A stretch of DNA of 64,000 nucleotides from Hanleya hanleyi (GCA_036873755.1 JAVTVY010017327.1:1-64000), one strand, 5' to 3'; numbered from the stretch's first letter, positions 12,801 through 23,578 are shown. The notes: a model not told the origin generated them from the sequence alone. Numbers and translations are program-made.

Positions 12801-15800
12801 CACTCTTTTTGGGGCAATTTCATACTTCAGGACCTATGTGGTCTGCTTTGGTATGTAGAATAACAATTTCATAGCCATTTTCCCAGTCCAAATCGATTAT
12901 GGACTGCGATCCAGCCTGGACAAATATATATGCTATATATATAGCACAACTATGGGGCATTGACCACATATCATGCAAATTCCATACTTGTACAATATTA
13001 ACCAAGATCCAGCCCGGACAAGTCCCAACACACAAAGATTTCAAGAACAAAAGGGCCATAACTCTTGAAAATAGACGCGAAACGCAGAGAAACTCCACGC
13101 TGCACAACTACAGGGCACTGACCACATATCCTGCAAATTCCATACTTGTCCATACAATATTAACCGAGATCCAGCCCAATTCACAAAGACTTGATGAACA
13201 AGGGCCATAACTCTTGAAAATATACGCGAAACGCGGAGAAACTTCACGCTGCACAACTACAGGGCGCTGACCACATAACCTGCAAATTTCATAATTGTCC
13301 ATACAATATTAACCAAGATCCAGCCCGGAGTAATCCTAATTCACGGAGATTTCAGGAACAAAGGGCCATAACTCTTGAAAATATAAGCGAAACGGGGAGA
13401 AACTTTACGCTGCACAACTGTGGGGCACTGGCCACATATCATGCAAATTTCATACTTGTCCATACAATATTAACCAAGATCCAGCCCGAACAAGTCCATA
13501 AACAGAGATTTCAGAAAAAGGGCCATAACTCTTATAAATTATACCGGAACTTGGAAAAAACTCTACGCTGCACAACTATGAGGCACTGGCCACATTCCAT
13601 GCAAGTTTCAATCCTGTCCATCAAATATTAACCGAGATATCGCGCGGACAAGAAACTCGGACGGACAGACAGACGGACAGACAGACGGACAAAGCGCTCG
13701 CTATATGCCCCCCGCTAATTAGAGCATAATTAGGGCATACTCTTTTTTATAATTTTTTTTTTTTTGCTCTCCAATTTGGGCACATCCTAATTTGGGCATA
13801 ATATTGAACATTGTATCAAGGGGGTAATATATATTCGCAATGTTCTACCTGGGAACTTATGAACAGACAGCGTCACCCAATCATTCACCATCAAGCCATG
13901 TACGTACATGTGTATGAGGGAAGTAGTGTTTGTAACTGTTCAGCAGGTTAGCGAGATCCCGCTCTCTAAAATGTTGGTAGAAAAGGTGTTTCTTGCTAAA
14001 TAACTTTTGATTCCTTCTTAACCAGTTCTCCAAAACTTCAGGCACGTTAATTTATCTATTGTTCCAGGTCCTAAAATTGATTTGTCATTTAAAGAACCAG
14101 TCAATGTCATTTCAACAGTGTGACATATTTGGCCTCTTATTATGCAAATTAAATAGATGACTATTTATTTTTTACTACCAGTCCTTTGATCGGGATATAT
14201 ATGTCTTTGTCCACCTCAAGAGGATTTTGCTGAATTCATTATGTAAACTAATTTGAGCAAAATGACCTTTTTTGCCTCCATTTTAGAGAGTGGGATCGCT
14301 CTAACCTGTTCAGCATGATGGCAACTGACAGGTGAGAAAAACAAATACTTTAGTGAAATTTCGCGCAAATCATCCAAATGCAAATTTCCGCAGATCCTTT
14401 ATGGCACCATTTAACTCTTCCCCCCATGTAAACGGGTTTTGACGAGTTTGTTGTTTCATTATTATCTGGTTGTTATGGTAGTTCCACTTGTTTCACATCA
14501 TGTCAGTGTTACAATGATTTTCATCCCTTCCTCAACAATATTTATTTATTTTCCCAATCTGCTTTGCTTTCTGAAGATATTTTACTCCTATATAATTCTG
14601 CAACAATGTATACTCTCTATGGGGTAGCTGCTGCAATGTGCAACATTGTTACATGAGGCAAATGCTCTGCCCAGCATCTGGGGCCATGAGGGAATGAGTG
14701 AACCAAATGTTTCAGATCCCAATTTCATTGCATTCCAGATCTGCAGTGAAATGTTTTGTATGGTCATTCCAATCCCCACCATTCCCCAACACAACCCATC
14801 CATATTGGGGTTAAACTCATTTACTAGAGAGTTTAGTCTGGAAACATGACTTTCCTAGTTTCAGGGTGTTATTTATGATATTTCACAGTTTAGACAACTA
14901 AATCATCAATACTTACAAGAAATGTTTTAACTCCTTTAGCCTTCAGCTCAGCATAAACATCTTTTCTCCCCTCCATTATGCTTGTGCCTAAAAATCACAA
15001 GTTAACAGATTTGAGTAAATTATCAAATCAAGATTATCAACACCTTGATCCCTCTCAGATAACATACTATGTCAACATACAAACATTTCAAATTCGGACA
15101 GTCAAAAATTAGAAAGTTTAACACAAGAGAGATGGGAAAAACAAGCTTAAGGACATACAGTCTAGCCTCAGTATAAAATGTTTTGCTATTGCGGTGATTC
15201 TGATATAAGGCGGGTGGGCTATTGTGTCCCCAAAACAAATGAAGGCCTATCATTTCAACCCTTTTATAAGGCTAAACATCTATACCCTTTTTCTTCTAAT
15301 TTTTTCCAACAGAAAAACACCATCTTTATGTCAACTGAGCCAGGCTAAATACTATGGCATGGATCTGTTATTTATCCCAAGAACTGAAAAGACAGCCAGT
15401 GAAATTTGTAGAATGTTAGCAGAAATTCTTTCTGCCGAACCTGAAGTTAACGTTTGCCATCTGAATAATTAGAAGAAATAGGGTATGGTGGTTCAAATTT
15501 GGTCCACAAATAACAGCGTTATAGAGGTTTTATACTGTAGATGATTCAAATGTGACAAATGTGATATTTGGATGCACATTAAGTTTTCCCTTCCTTCTAG
15601 AATAGGCCATGGCCTAAATTATGTCTCTAAATGATGTTTCATCGCAAATTTCTTGGGGGCAACTTGATTTTCATACCAAAAGTAGTTTATGGGTGTTCTC
15701 TCTTCACATGCAAAGTTCCAACATTTTCCCTTGCACATTAATTGGGGAATGCATGAAACAGCTAGAATGTTCATTGACTTAACCATGAAGGGGAGAGAAC

Positions 15801-16592
15801 TTCATGATAAACAGATCATAATTCAAGCTTTCATGTTGTATTTGTTAACCTAACGTCTCAATTCCACTTTTTCACCTGTTCCTGACAAGAGGGTGTCTCA
15901 CTCCTATCTCTCTCATGTTAAATTGCCATTAAGGGTGTCTCGTTGCAAAACAGCTGGAGACGATACAAGACCCTGACTCATGGCAAGCTAAAAATGACAT
16001 TATGGGGAGTTATCTCCCCTTCCAAGAGTGGAAACTAGTCAGTTTCGCGAATTTCCCAGTTAATTTGCAAGGGAAAGCATGGGAACTTTTGCATGCGAAG
16101 AGAGAATACCAATAAAGTGTTTTTGGGATAAAAATTGAGTTGCTCCCAAAAACTGGCAACGATAGGTCCATTCCTGAGACTTGGCCCATGGCCTAGAATG
16201 TGGTTGATATATCTTATCTTTCCATCTGAGCCTATTTATGATGGACAGATCCGGTCAGAATTATAGACAGGTAAATTACCTATATAGAAGATGGCGATGC
16301 ACGGTGGTCCTACGAGGCCCTGATCCAACAACACTTTACTAACTATGTGTCCCATTCTGGAACCCACAATCACGCGGTCCAGGATTCGGTACCAGTAGAA
16401 ATATATTGGGCCAAACATGGTGCAGGCTAGGAAAGCTATGTGGGCTGAATTTTTCCAGTCCAGTTTTTTAGCTCCCCGTAATGTTTGTTGGCTTACATCC
16501 CCGGAGCCATAAAGGACGCCACAGATAGCCATGTTTGAAACCAGAGGGTGGCGGTGAAAGAAGGCACGAATTCGTCCAAATATATAAGTCAT
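9872..16592 (-). CDS. mpv17l: MPV17/PXMP2-family membrane protein, MPV17L-like, three coding exons
   Basis: Spliced minus-strand gene. Exon 1 (16592-16280) starts at the first ATG of the frame and covers the conserved N-terminus with RHPLVSN, GSGDVSQQ and LDQGLVGPP; exon 2 (14987-14917) and exon 3 (10033-9905, or to a read-through stop at 9872) complete the family. Phases fit: a Gly codon is split between exons 1 and 2, and the exon 2/3 junction is in phase 0. Exon 3 carries the family hallmark FWLPVQSVNF followed by RTAYVS. Total 171 codons, or 181 aa if the frame reads through the exon-3 donor to TAA; human MPV17L is about 196 aa. Family members are four-helix integral proteins of mitochondrial inner membrane or peroxisome, linked to reactive-oxygen and mtDNA homeostasis; the exact location here is inferred. 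MPV17L2 or an unassigned invertebrate paralogue is the main alternative. All motif residues seen look intact, with no frameshift. Confidence 0.9.
9905..10033 (-). CDS. mpv17l: MPV17L-like coding exon 3
   Basis: Acceptor TATAACAG| then 43 in-frame codons containing FWLPVQSVNF, the family signature (usually W-P-x-x-Q-x-x-N-F; here W-L-P, one residue shifted), RTAYVS and a final Trp-containing helix ending IKSQ. The last bases CAG|GTGAAT form a possible donor; alternatively the frame continues ten codons to TAA at 9874-9872. No further exon was found, and the protein would be near full length with the read-through stop. Confidence 0.88.
10720..11035 (+). repeat. Diverged copy of the left part of repeat B
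   Basis: Shares with 16860-17135 an ordered set of blocks: CCAATCAGCATCATC, a CATTTTCCATCTCTATCT-like block, CAATGCAGTCAGAGGGTGTT and CTGACAATGGGAGAATG. The rest is poorly conserved. It lies in intron 2 of the MPV17L-like gene. Confidence 0.6.
11369..11682 (-). mobile_element. Full-length tRNA-derived SINE with 11-bp TSD
   Basis: Minus-strand element. The 5' head (11680-11611) is tRNA-like, with an A box TGGCCTAATGG and a B box GGTTCAATCCC, and a putative anticodon loop CTCGTAA. The 3' end is a conserved tail (AAAAAATGTTGAAAG then ATGTTAAACCC) closing with (ACTC)n. It is flanked by perfect 11-bp direct repeats TGCTTGATTTC at 11358-11368 and 11683-11693, the mark of target-primed insertion. 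The same 3' tail recurs near 50660 and 53120. Located in intron 2 of the MPV17L-like gene, in the same orientation as the gene. Confidence 0.92.
11611..11680 (-). other. tRNA-like head (Pol III promoter) of the SINE
   Basis: Contains both internal RNA polymerase III promoter boxes in correct order and spacing for a tRNA. It is part of the SINE and not a free-standing tRNA gene: acceptor stem pairing is imperfect and the sequence runs directly into the SINE body. Confidence 0.75.
11777..12450. repeat. Large foldback repeat interrupted by a hAT-like MITE
   Basis: Arms 11854-12009 and 12057-12209 are inverted copies of about 155 bp (both contain GGTCCAGTGACGTCACACTG or its complement with minor changes, and CACTGTTCCAATGTGCATG). 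The arms continue outward: 11777-11810 (TTTTTTTACGATTTTATTTC) pairs with 12428-12450 once the 211-bp MITE at 12210-12420 is removed. This shows the foldback existed before the MITE landed in its right arm. Confidence 0.85.
12210..12420. mobile_element. hAT-like MITE, 211 bp
   Basis: Terminal inverted repeats are perfect over 17 bp: CAGGGCTTCGTGTTTAG at the left and its complement at the right. The CAGGG start is typical of hAT-superfamily ends. No 8-bp target duplication is visible, and by comparison with the opposite foldback arm about 18 bp of target is missing on the right, so a deletion followed or accompanied insertion. No coding capacity. Confidence 0.75.
12448..13735 (+). repeat. Repeat B copy 1: unique head plus ~155-bp tandem array
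   Basis: A head of about 330 bp (12448-12780) is followed by about five tandem units of 149-161 bp marked by GGCCATAACTCTTGAAAAT at 13054, 13203, 13364 and 13521 (ACTCTTATAAATT in the last). Each unit also has ACGCTGCACAACTA and CCATACAATATTAACC. The array ends with a run of GGACGGACAGACAGAC repeats and a short palindromic AT-rich end near 13700-13735. A second copy with the same head is at 16790-19310. Related families occur widely in mollusc genomes; some non-autonomous Helitron-like elements have this head-plus-core-repeat plan, but no Helitron terminus was proven here. Confidence 0.8.
13944..14308. mobile_element. 365-bp MITE with 5-bp TSD
   Basis: Begins CAGGTTAG and ends CTAACCTG; inverted similarity continues inward for about 50 bp (CTCTCTAAAATG block). 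It is flanked by direct repeats TTCAG at 13939-13943 and 14309-14313. No ORF. Superfamily not assigned. Lies in intron 2 of the MPV17L-like gene. Confidence 0.8.
14917..14987 (-). CDS. mpv17l: MPV17L-like coding exon 2
   Basis: A 71-bp exon with acceptor TTTTTAG| and a strong donor CTT|GTAAGT. Its first two bases finish the Gly codon opened in exon 1, then 23 codons run to VKTFL. The TSIMEGRKD segment aligns with the MSILQGKDD type segment of vertebrate MPV17L, which separates the second and third helices. Confidence 0.88.
14988..16279 (-). other. Intron 1 of the MPV17L-like gene
   Basis: Apart from the gene's splice sites no repeat of known type was found. A plus-strand open frame at 15224-15472 preceded by a good acceptor-like tract (TTTTTTCCAACAG at about 15303) was noted, but it has no recognised homology and runs against the gene. 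Confidence 0.7.
16280..16592 (-). CDS. mpv17l: MPV17L-like coding exon 1
   Basis: Encodes 104 residues plus one base. The frame is open further upstream to 16673 but has no ATG there, so the start at 16592 is preferred; it puts the RHP motif 14 residues in, as in vertebrate MPV17L. The donor is TATAG|GTAAT at 16280/16279. Predicted helices include the GVLYGSGD segment and the FLACTMFGPIYFYWY segment. Confidence 0.88.
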
Positions 16593-16865
16593 GTCGTTGA
16601 TACCGTGCCCGGGCCTCAGCAAATCCACGATCAAATTTTTCAATGTCTGGACCAGACAACACGGAAGTTCCAAAAGTCGAATTACCCGTACTCCATATGG
16701 CAGTCTTCACTTCACTCTTCAAATAAGACAAAAGATTTATAAGATATAGTCAAAACAAAATATTTACCCAATAGGGCAGTATGTTTGCTTTCTCCTGGAA
16801 TCAGTTTGTACATGTCCTATTGTCAGATGTACCCTCTGATTGCTTTGGGGTTGAAACCGAGACGT

Positions 16866-16975
16866 ACATGGCTTTTGGCCAATCAGCATCATCAGGAAAT
16901 TGCTGAGCAAGACAAGCAGGTTTGTGCACATGGCTTTTGGCCAATCAGCATCATCAGGAAATTGCTGAGCATCTA
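16866..16975 (+). repeat. 62-bp tandem duplication with CCAAT motifs
   Basis: ACATGGCTTTTGGCCAATCA and the following CATCATCAGGAAATTGCTGA occur twice, starting at 16866 and 16928. It sits about 270 bp upstream of the inferred MPV17L-like start on the opposite strand, but belongs to repeat B, so a promoter role is only a possibility. Confidence 0.75.
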
Positions 16976-17186
16976 CCAACATTTTCCATCTCTATCTGTA
17001 TGCAGATATTCAATGGCATACATACGAATGCGCATTCTTGCCAGGTTTTTGAATTCATCTCAATGCAGTCAGAAGGTGTTACACCAACACTTCAGAATGG
17101 ATACAACCTCTGACAGTGAAAGAATGTTTATCCACTGCCCTGTTGAAACAATTAATGCAGGAAAGAAGCAATCAGATATTGCTTAA

Positions 17187-18098
17187 CCCTACCTGGCCTG
17201 GAGGGGGGGAGGGGGAGGCACTAACCGCCCCCCCCCCCCCTGTTGGTTTTTTGCTCGTATCTCTGGAACGACAAAAAATTGAGAGCTGAAACTCCGTGAC
17301 TTTTCCGATTATCATATTGGGGTCATTTTGTGCCTATTTGCATGACCCCCCCAGCAGAGGATCATGGGTAAATTCAAAATGGCGACCATGGGGGTACCAG
17401 AAAAGTGATGTTTTCGCCATATTTCTTCAAAATGTTGATTCAACGCGATTCTATGCATTTTACTGAAACAATATGTCTTAGCATCACCAAAAAACACCCC
17501 CTGATTTCCCCCCCCTCCCTTCCTTCCCCCCCCCCTCCCTTCCTTCCCCCATTAACCCTACCAGTCCTGGGGGAGGGGGGGGGGGGCCAAAATGCTCCCT
17601 ACCAAACTTTCTGCGATATCTCCGGAACGCCACAAAATGGAGAGCTGAAACTTCGTGACGTTATAGGTTATCATATTGGGTTCATTTTGAGCCTATTTGC
17701 ATAACCTCACGAGCAGAGGATCATGGGTAAATTCAAAATGGCGGCCATGTGGGGTACCAGAACAAATATTTTCTTCAATTTTTTTGCTTTTCTGTATAGA
17801 AAAGTGGGTAAAACTTATTTTATTTCATATCAGCTTAACATTTACTAATTTTTCATGCAGTTTTTGCGAAGAAAAAAACAAAAATAAAAAAATTTGAAGA
17901 TTTTGACCAAAAATCGTCCAAAAATGTTCTTTTTGAAAATGATGTCACAGTGACGTCATCATGGTGGCCATCTTGGATTTTTTTTTACATTTTCTTGTAG
18001 AGCTTGGCCCAAAGAAATAGTGTGGCAAGTTTCAGCCCTCTAGCCTTAGCGATAGCGAAAATATGTAGGGGGGGGGGGGCACTTCAGGCCAGATAGGG
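17187..18098. mobile_element. piggyBac-like non-autonomous element, 912 bp
   Basis: Flanked on both sides by TTAA (17183-17186 and 18099-18102). Ends are inverted: CCCTACCTGGCCTG at the left and CAGGCCAGATAGGG at the right. The paralogous site in repeat B copy 1 (about 12480) is unoccupied and reads straight through, with TCAA in place of TTAA. TTAA targets and CCC..GGG ends are characteristic of piggyBac-type elements (Kolobok also uses TTAA). Internally it is a near-dimer: a second TTAACCCTACCAGTCCTGG start lies at 17552, and both halves carry GAGAGCTGAAACT and CAGAGGATCATGGGTAAATT. Poly-C and poly-G tracts follow the termini. No transposase. Confidence 0.88.
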
Positions 18099-19310
18099 TT
18101 AATTGTATACCCCCGTTCCGCTTTAGTCAGACACTGCCCCGCCATTGTTTTGTTCTGTATTGGTTGGTGGAGGCCTAATTTGGATAATTATAAAAATTCT
18201 GTTTCAGTCATTTTTTTTTGCCATGCCTCGCATAATACATATTCCAAGTATCAAGTTGATCGACCAACAAGTGATAATACAATGTTCTGATGCAAGATGG
18301 TCACTGGGGCTTTCACCAAATCCGAAAACTTGACCTGGTTATGAGACTCAGACCTACATACTTTGGAGTATATTATGGGGAAATTATGAAGCGATCAGTA
18401 AAAGTCTCGTATTTATGACAAAATATAGTTGTTAATGAGTAGAATTGAAGCCCAGGGTGAACAAGCACTGATCACAATGCTATATATATAGTCCATACAA
18501 TATTAACCGAGATCCAACCCGGACAAATATATTTCCCATTATAGACAGGTTTGAGGAACAAAGGGCCATAACTCTTGAAAATATAACCAAAACGCAGAGA
18601 AATTTCACACTGCACAACTATGGGGCATTGACCACATATCATACAAATTTCATACTTGTCCATACAATATTAACCCAAATCCAGCCCAGACAAGTTCCAA
18701 TTCACAAAGGCTTCAAGAAAAAGGGACAATAACTCTTGAAAATATAACCGAAACATAGAAAAAACTTTACATTGCACAACTACAAGGCACTTTAGGTTGC
18801 ACAACTACAAGGCACTGACCACATATGATGCAAATTTCATGCTTGTCCATACAATATTAAATGAGATATTGCACGGACAACAAACCCGGATGGACAGACG
18901 GACAAAGCGCTTTACTTTGCCAAACTGCAAGGCACTGACCTCATATCATGCAAATTTCACAATTGTCCATATAATATTAACTAAGATCCAACCCGGACAA
19001 GTCCCAATTCACTAGAGATTTCAGGAACAAAGGGCCATAACTCTTGAAAATATAAGCGAAAAGCGGAGAAACTTTACGCTGCACAACTATGGGGCAGTGA
19101 TCACATATCATGCAAATTTTATACTTGTCCATACAATATTAGCCAAGATCCAGCCCGGACAAGTCTCATAAACGGAAATTTCCGGAACGATGGGCCATAA
19201 CTCTTGAAAATATAACCGAAACTCGGAAAAAACTCTATGCTGCGCAACTACGAGGCACTGGTCACATTTCATGCAAGTTTCAATTCTGTCCATCCAATAT
19301 TAAGGACAAG

Positions 19311-20940
19311 AAAGCGATCGGGGGGGGGGGAGCATAACAAGTAGACCAACCAGGCATGAACATATTTTTTTAAAGTACATGTATATAATAAATGAAAACA
19401 ACAATATTTTTTGAATTTCCAATGTAGGGCATGCAGAAAATTTAAGCCTGATATTTGAGAATATTTTGAGAAACAAATACAAAGTTAAGTTTTAACACTA
19501 AATTCTCATGCCTGACTTTCACATTAAACCATTTCATCATAATGGCACATCTAAGGGCTTTAGCCTCCTCAAGTGCAGGCAATAGTCTTCAACATATGTC
19601 TCTAACAACGGCACCATCTACAAGACAAATATCGATTCAAAGTGGGATCTTGGAGGCACAAAATTGATCGCTGGTTTTAGTTTTATATATGAGCACTCGA
19701 GTTGAATTCTAAAAGTCTAAGAAAAAACTCAAGTAGATGCCATATCCAAGAGGTAGGTTAAAACAGGAACCAGACCTATCCAGTGAGATTTCGGCTGCGG
19801 TCCTGCAAGAGGTACATCATGCTGTCTGTCTCCTTTTGATCATTTAGTTGGTGAATGAATGTCTCCCTATCAAGAGAGAAGTTTATCGATAGGGTGGATC
19901 ACATCTCTTGTCTGGTCTCCAATTCAAAAGTATCCATTGGCTGTCTCTCCTGAAGGTGCTTCTCTTTTCATGAGCATGGTTTTTGTCTGAAAATAAAACC
20001 AAAAGGGAAAGGGATCTTTAATTACCAGCATCAGCAATTTCAGTTAGATATTTAATCAGCTGTAATATCATATCTCTGAATCGGTGACCAGTAGCAGACA
20101 TTCATTTTCACCAACAACAAAAAAAACACCTCAGAAATGGAAGTGTCATCGACATGGTAAGAAATACCCGAATTATCATGATGGTGTGCTATTAAGTGCA
20201 CAATTTTCTCTCATCAGAACACAGCACTGTTTGAATACCACATTTGCCATGCAGACTGCATACATTATTGTTCTTCGTCCCCATCATCTTACAGTTATCC
20301 TAGGCATGGGTGAGTTGCAAATGGTGGACAGCTGGGAATAGACAAAGTAACCCTCAACCCTCTGACGTTTTTTCCCTTTTTTATTCCCACGATACATTAT
20401 GCATATTTGTCAACTATTGGCACCTGTGTTAAATTATCCTGAAATCTGACATCACTCAATAATGTAGCAGGACATAAATTTGTGAGTGAACAGTGTAGCT
20501 GCAACAAGGTGTACATGATAGAGCCTTAGGACTTACTTTGGGCAGAGTGCTGGTCCAGCTGATCGGGCACTGACAATTGAAATACATGTAATGTTGTGTT
20601 ATATGAGTGATGTCAGGTGGCAGGATACTCGAATTGTAAAAAAAAAATTTGATTATCAACAGTCAAGAACAAAGAGATTAAAATAGGGGCATTGTAAGAT
20701 CTCTAATAATTTGTTCACCTCAAAGCAGACATTAGAAGCAGAAGATTCTAAAACAGATTCTGCCTACATTCCGATTTAATTATTTAAAACTGTTCATGAT
20801 TACTAATTGGGTTGCTCTTCAAGATGTTGACAAAAAATTTTTTTCCTTTGGACAGAGTTTTTTATTTACTCAAGTTGTAAGGTGGTCTAACAGTGAAAGA
20901 ATTATCAAAGATCTCACCATATATGTCTTCAGGTTTCAGA
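19311..20940. other. Mostly unannotated; possible coding remnant on minus strand
   Basis: No confident gene. On the minus strand, 19988-19780 begins after an acceptor-like TTTTATTTTCAG and stays open for about 33 codons, then continues in a shifted frame (ETFIHQLNDQKE, hydrophilic and helix-like) to a TAG at about 19777. No family is recognised; it may be an exon or a decayed exon. The remainder shows nothing identifiable. Confidence 0.35.
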
Positions 20941-21174
20941 GTTATTGCCCCATGACATCGTTCCTCCCTAGGGCATCCACTCACCAGAAATTAGAACTGT
21001 AGATAGAAAACTGTCAATGAGCAATGCTTTTCTGATTTTTAGGCAACAGTGACCTTTGACCTCAACTTCAATTTCGGAATGCGACACATCGTCTTCACCT
21101 AGTGTATCCACTCACAAAAAATTGCAACTATGGATAGAAAACGTTCACAGATATAGGCCGGACACAAATACTTC

Positions 21175-22106
21175 AAGGGGAAGAAAACATGTGACTAATG
21201 TATACACTGAACGAACGATCTATCTCAAAATACAAATCCATATACGAACGATCTATCTCAAAATACAAATCCATATACAAAAATGTAAGCAAATATTTTT
21301 TTGCGATTTCTTACCATCGATCTATTCATATCGAAACATAAAAAACTGGAGCCTGTGGACAGATTCATAAGTGCCGCCATTACAAGGGCTTGTCTATTTT
21401 AACCAATCAGGAATGCTGAAAACATATTGTGTGCATCGATGCATGACATCAGCCGGGCTCATACTCACTTCTGCCATGTACGTTAAAGTATGAGAAGCTC
21501 TCAGGACTGCAGATTTATATTTTGTATACTGTTATAATTTGATAGTGGTAGTGTGCCAATATTCCGCAAATAGACGGGCATCATGCTGCAGCGTGTAGCA
21601 TTGGCTGTTCTAACAGAACTGGGAATCCAAACCTTTCAATGTTGAAACCAGATGTACTGAAACAGTGGGTGCATAACGTCGGTCGGCAGGATTTTATTTC
21701 AAATGCATCAGAGAAGAACTTTTGCACAGTGAGGCTGATGCAATTGGAGTGAGTTTAATTTATTACTCTTTCAACACTATTTCAGTCTTATCACGACGTT
21801 CGGTTCCTATTCCTGTCAAATTGTAATCATTCCAATGTAAGAAAGGCTTGGTTTGTAACATATCTCCATGAAATGTCATCATATTTTTGCCTTCCCCGCT
21901 AGAAAGCGGCGAGGCCCGGGTGACGTCACACGCTTAGATGACCCGAGTCAAAACGGCGGCACGCTTGAGAGACATCGATGCGCAGGTTGAATGCCAATTT
22001 AATCGAGTAGAAAAAAATTGCAAAAAATATTTGCTTACATTTTTGGATATGGGGGAGATAGATCTTTCATTCAGTGTATACATTAGTCACATGTTTTTTC
22101 CCCCTT
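21175..22106. mobile_element. 932-bp element with long terminal inverted repeats
   Basis: The left end AAGGGGAAGAAAACATGTGA and the right end are inverted copies over about 50 bp with few differences (both contain CTAATGTATACACTGAA), and weaker inverted similarity continues for 150 bp or more (for example AAAAATGTAAGCAAATATTT at about 21275 and its complement at 22015-22045). The left arm holds a 37-bp tandem duplication beginning ACGAACGATCTATCT. Copy 1 of repeat A at about 9000-9004 gives the unoccupied site. Target duplication is short and ambiguous (CA at both sides is possible). No transposase. Confidence 0.85.
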
Positions 22107-22304
22107 ACAGTGATTTCCTGTTTTTCAGGCCAGTGACCTTTGACCTCTGACCTTGACCTTCATTTTGGTACGCGGCATATTGCATCCCCATAGGGTATTC
22201 ACTCACCAAAAATTGGAACTGTAGATAGAAAACTGTCCCAGATTTCGACCGGACATGAGCGATGGACAGACGGAAGGAAACCGCCATCACATAATACATC
22301 TGTA

Positions 22305-22974
22305 GTAACACCAACAGGACAATGGCCTGGCCGAAAAGTCTGTACAAACTGCGAAATCTCTCATCAAGAAAGTCCGTGAAGATGGTGGTGACCTCTATCT
22401 TGCCCTACTTGACCTTAGAAATACACCCAGAGATGATGTGATTGGCTCTCCCATGCAGAGGTTAATGGGACGTCGAGCAAGAACACTACTACCAACTACA
22501 GAAGCCTTACTCCATCCAAAATGGCAATCGCCGAAAGTAGTGCAACGACAGCTTGAAACCTACCGAGATAAGCAAAAGATGTACTATGACCGAGGCGCAC
22601 GACCGCTACCCAAGATCAGACCAGGCGACGCTGTCCGAGTCCATACCCCAGAGGGATGGAAACCTGCGGAATATGTCGAATCATATAAAGCACCCCGATC
22701 ACATGTCATTAAGTCCGGTAATCAAGCTCGACTATACAGAAGGAACAGAAATGTACTCATGCGTACACCGGAGACACCACATGTTATTAGACGTCAACCA
22801 CCTCAGCCATACTACCAACGTATTCCAACCAATCAACGATTAGAGCGCCCGATGGTAAAGAAACCGCCACAACAACCGGTACCACCTCTGTCACTCACTC
22901 CTGGAGTGACAACGCGTACTCGAGTCGGTCGTCCGATCCGTAGACCTGCATGGATGAAGGACTATGACTGAGCG
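22305..22974 (+). pseudogene. Gypsy integrase C-terminal part
   Basis: Open frame from just inside the truncated 5' end to a TGA at 22972-22974. It begins at the NGLAEKSVQT motif that contains the catalytic Glu of the integrase D,D-35-E triad, continues with a LALLDLRNTP helix and ends in a basic, proline-rich tail (RTRVGRPIRRPAWMKDY) typical of the Pol C-terminus. The zinc finger and first two catalytic Asp residues are missing, so it cannot be functional alone. Confidence 0.85.
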
Positions 22975-23578
22975 AACACAGAGATACACTCACAATCATC
23001 TGTTCCAACAGTATTATGCATTTACACTGTAAGATAACCGACATCCTACACAACACACAGACACAATCTCCACACCCACACATTCTATTGAAGAAAACGA
23101 AAAAAAAGGAAAGGAAAAAGATCTTATAAAACGCATCGTTTATTCAGTATAATAGCAAATTACTATAATACATGTTTACATAGAAGTTAGATTAATTGTA
23201 GTTTAACAGTAAATACATATGTGCATGTATCAAGAACAATGGTACATGTAATTACTACCTGTATGTCATTCAGACTCGCCATAATACTTTAATGCATGTT
23301 TACATTATTAGTTGTAAGTGGATATTCTAGTCGACAATCATTCTGACATGTCATGTGACAATACTAAACACATTCAGAACTGTACTCTGTTCGTGAAGGT
23401 AAAATCAGTGCCAAATCCTTATCAGTAAAGGACTGAGAATGCTCAATTCTAGAAATGCATACAACTTGTCCGTCCATTCCATGAACGTCTCTTTGACTTA
23501 TAATTTTGTAGCTGGTTAGAGTTGTATTGAAGTTAGAAATGTTAGTTGGTAAATTCCTATCTTTGAAAAAAGGGAGAT

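Larger units (their letters stand above)
16790..19310 (+). repeat. Repeat B copy 2, split by a piggyBac-like element
   Basis: Homologous to 12448-13735 over the head (17155-17186 plus 18099-18400) and over a tandem array (GGCCATAACTCTTGAAAAT-like marks at about 18564, 18724, 19031 and 19192). It also keeps a left part (16790-17155) seen in diverged form at 10720-11035. The head is interrupted at 17187-18098. A poly-G run ends the array near 19320. Confidence 0.82.

Noticed and set aside
15224..15472. Plus-strand frame after a good acceptor-like tract, possible terminal exon
   Set aside because: No recognised homology, lies antisense in intron 1 of the MPV17L-like gene, and no partner exon was found.
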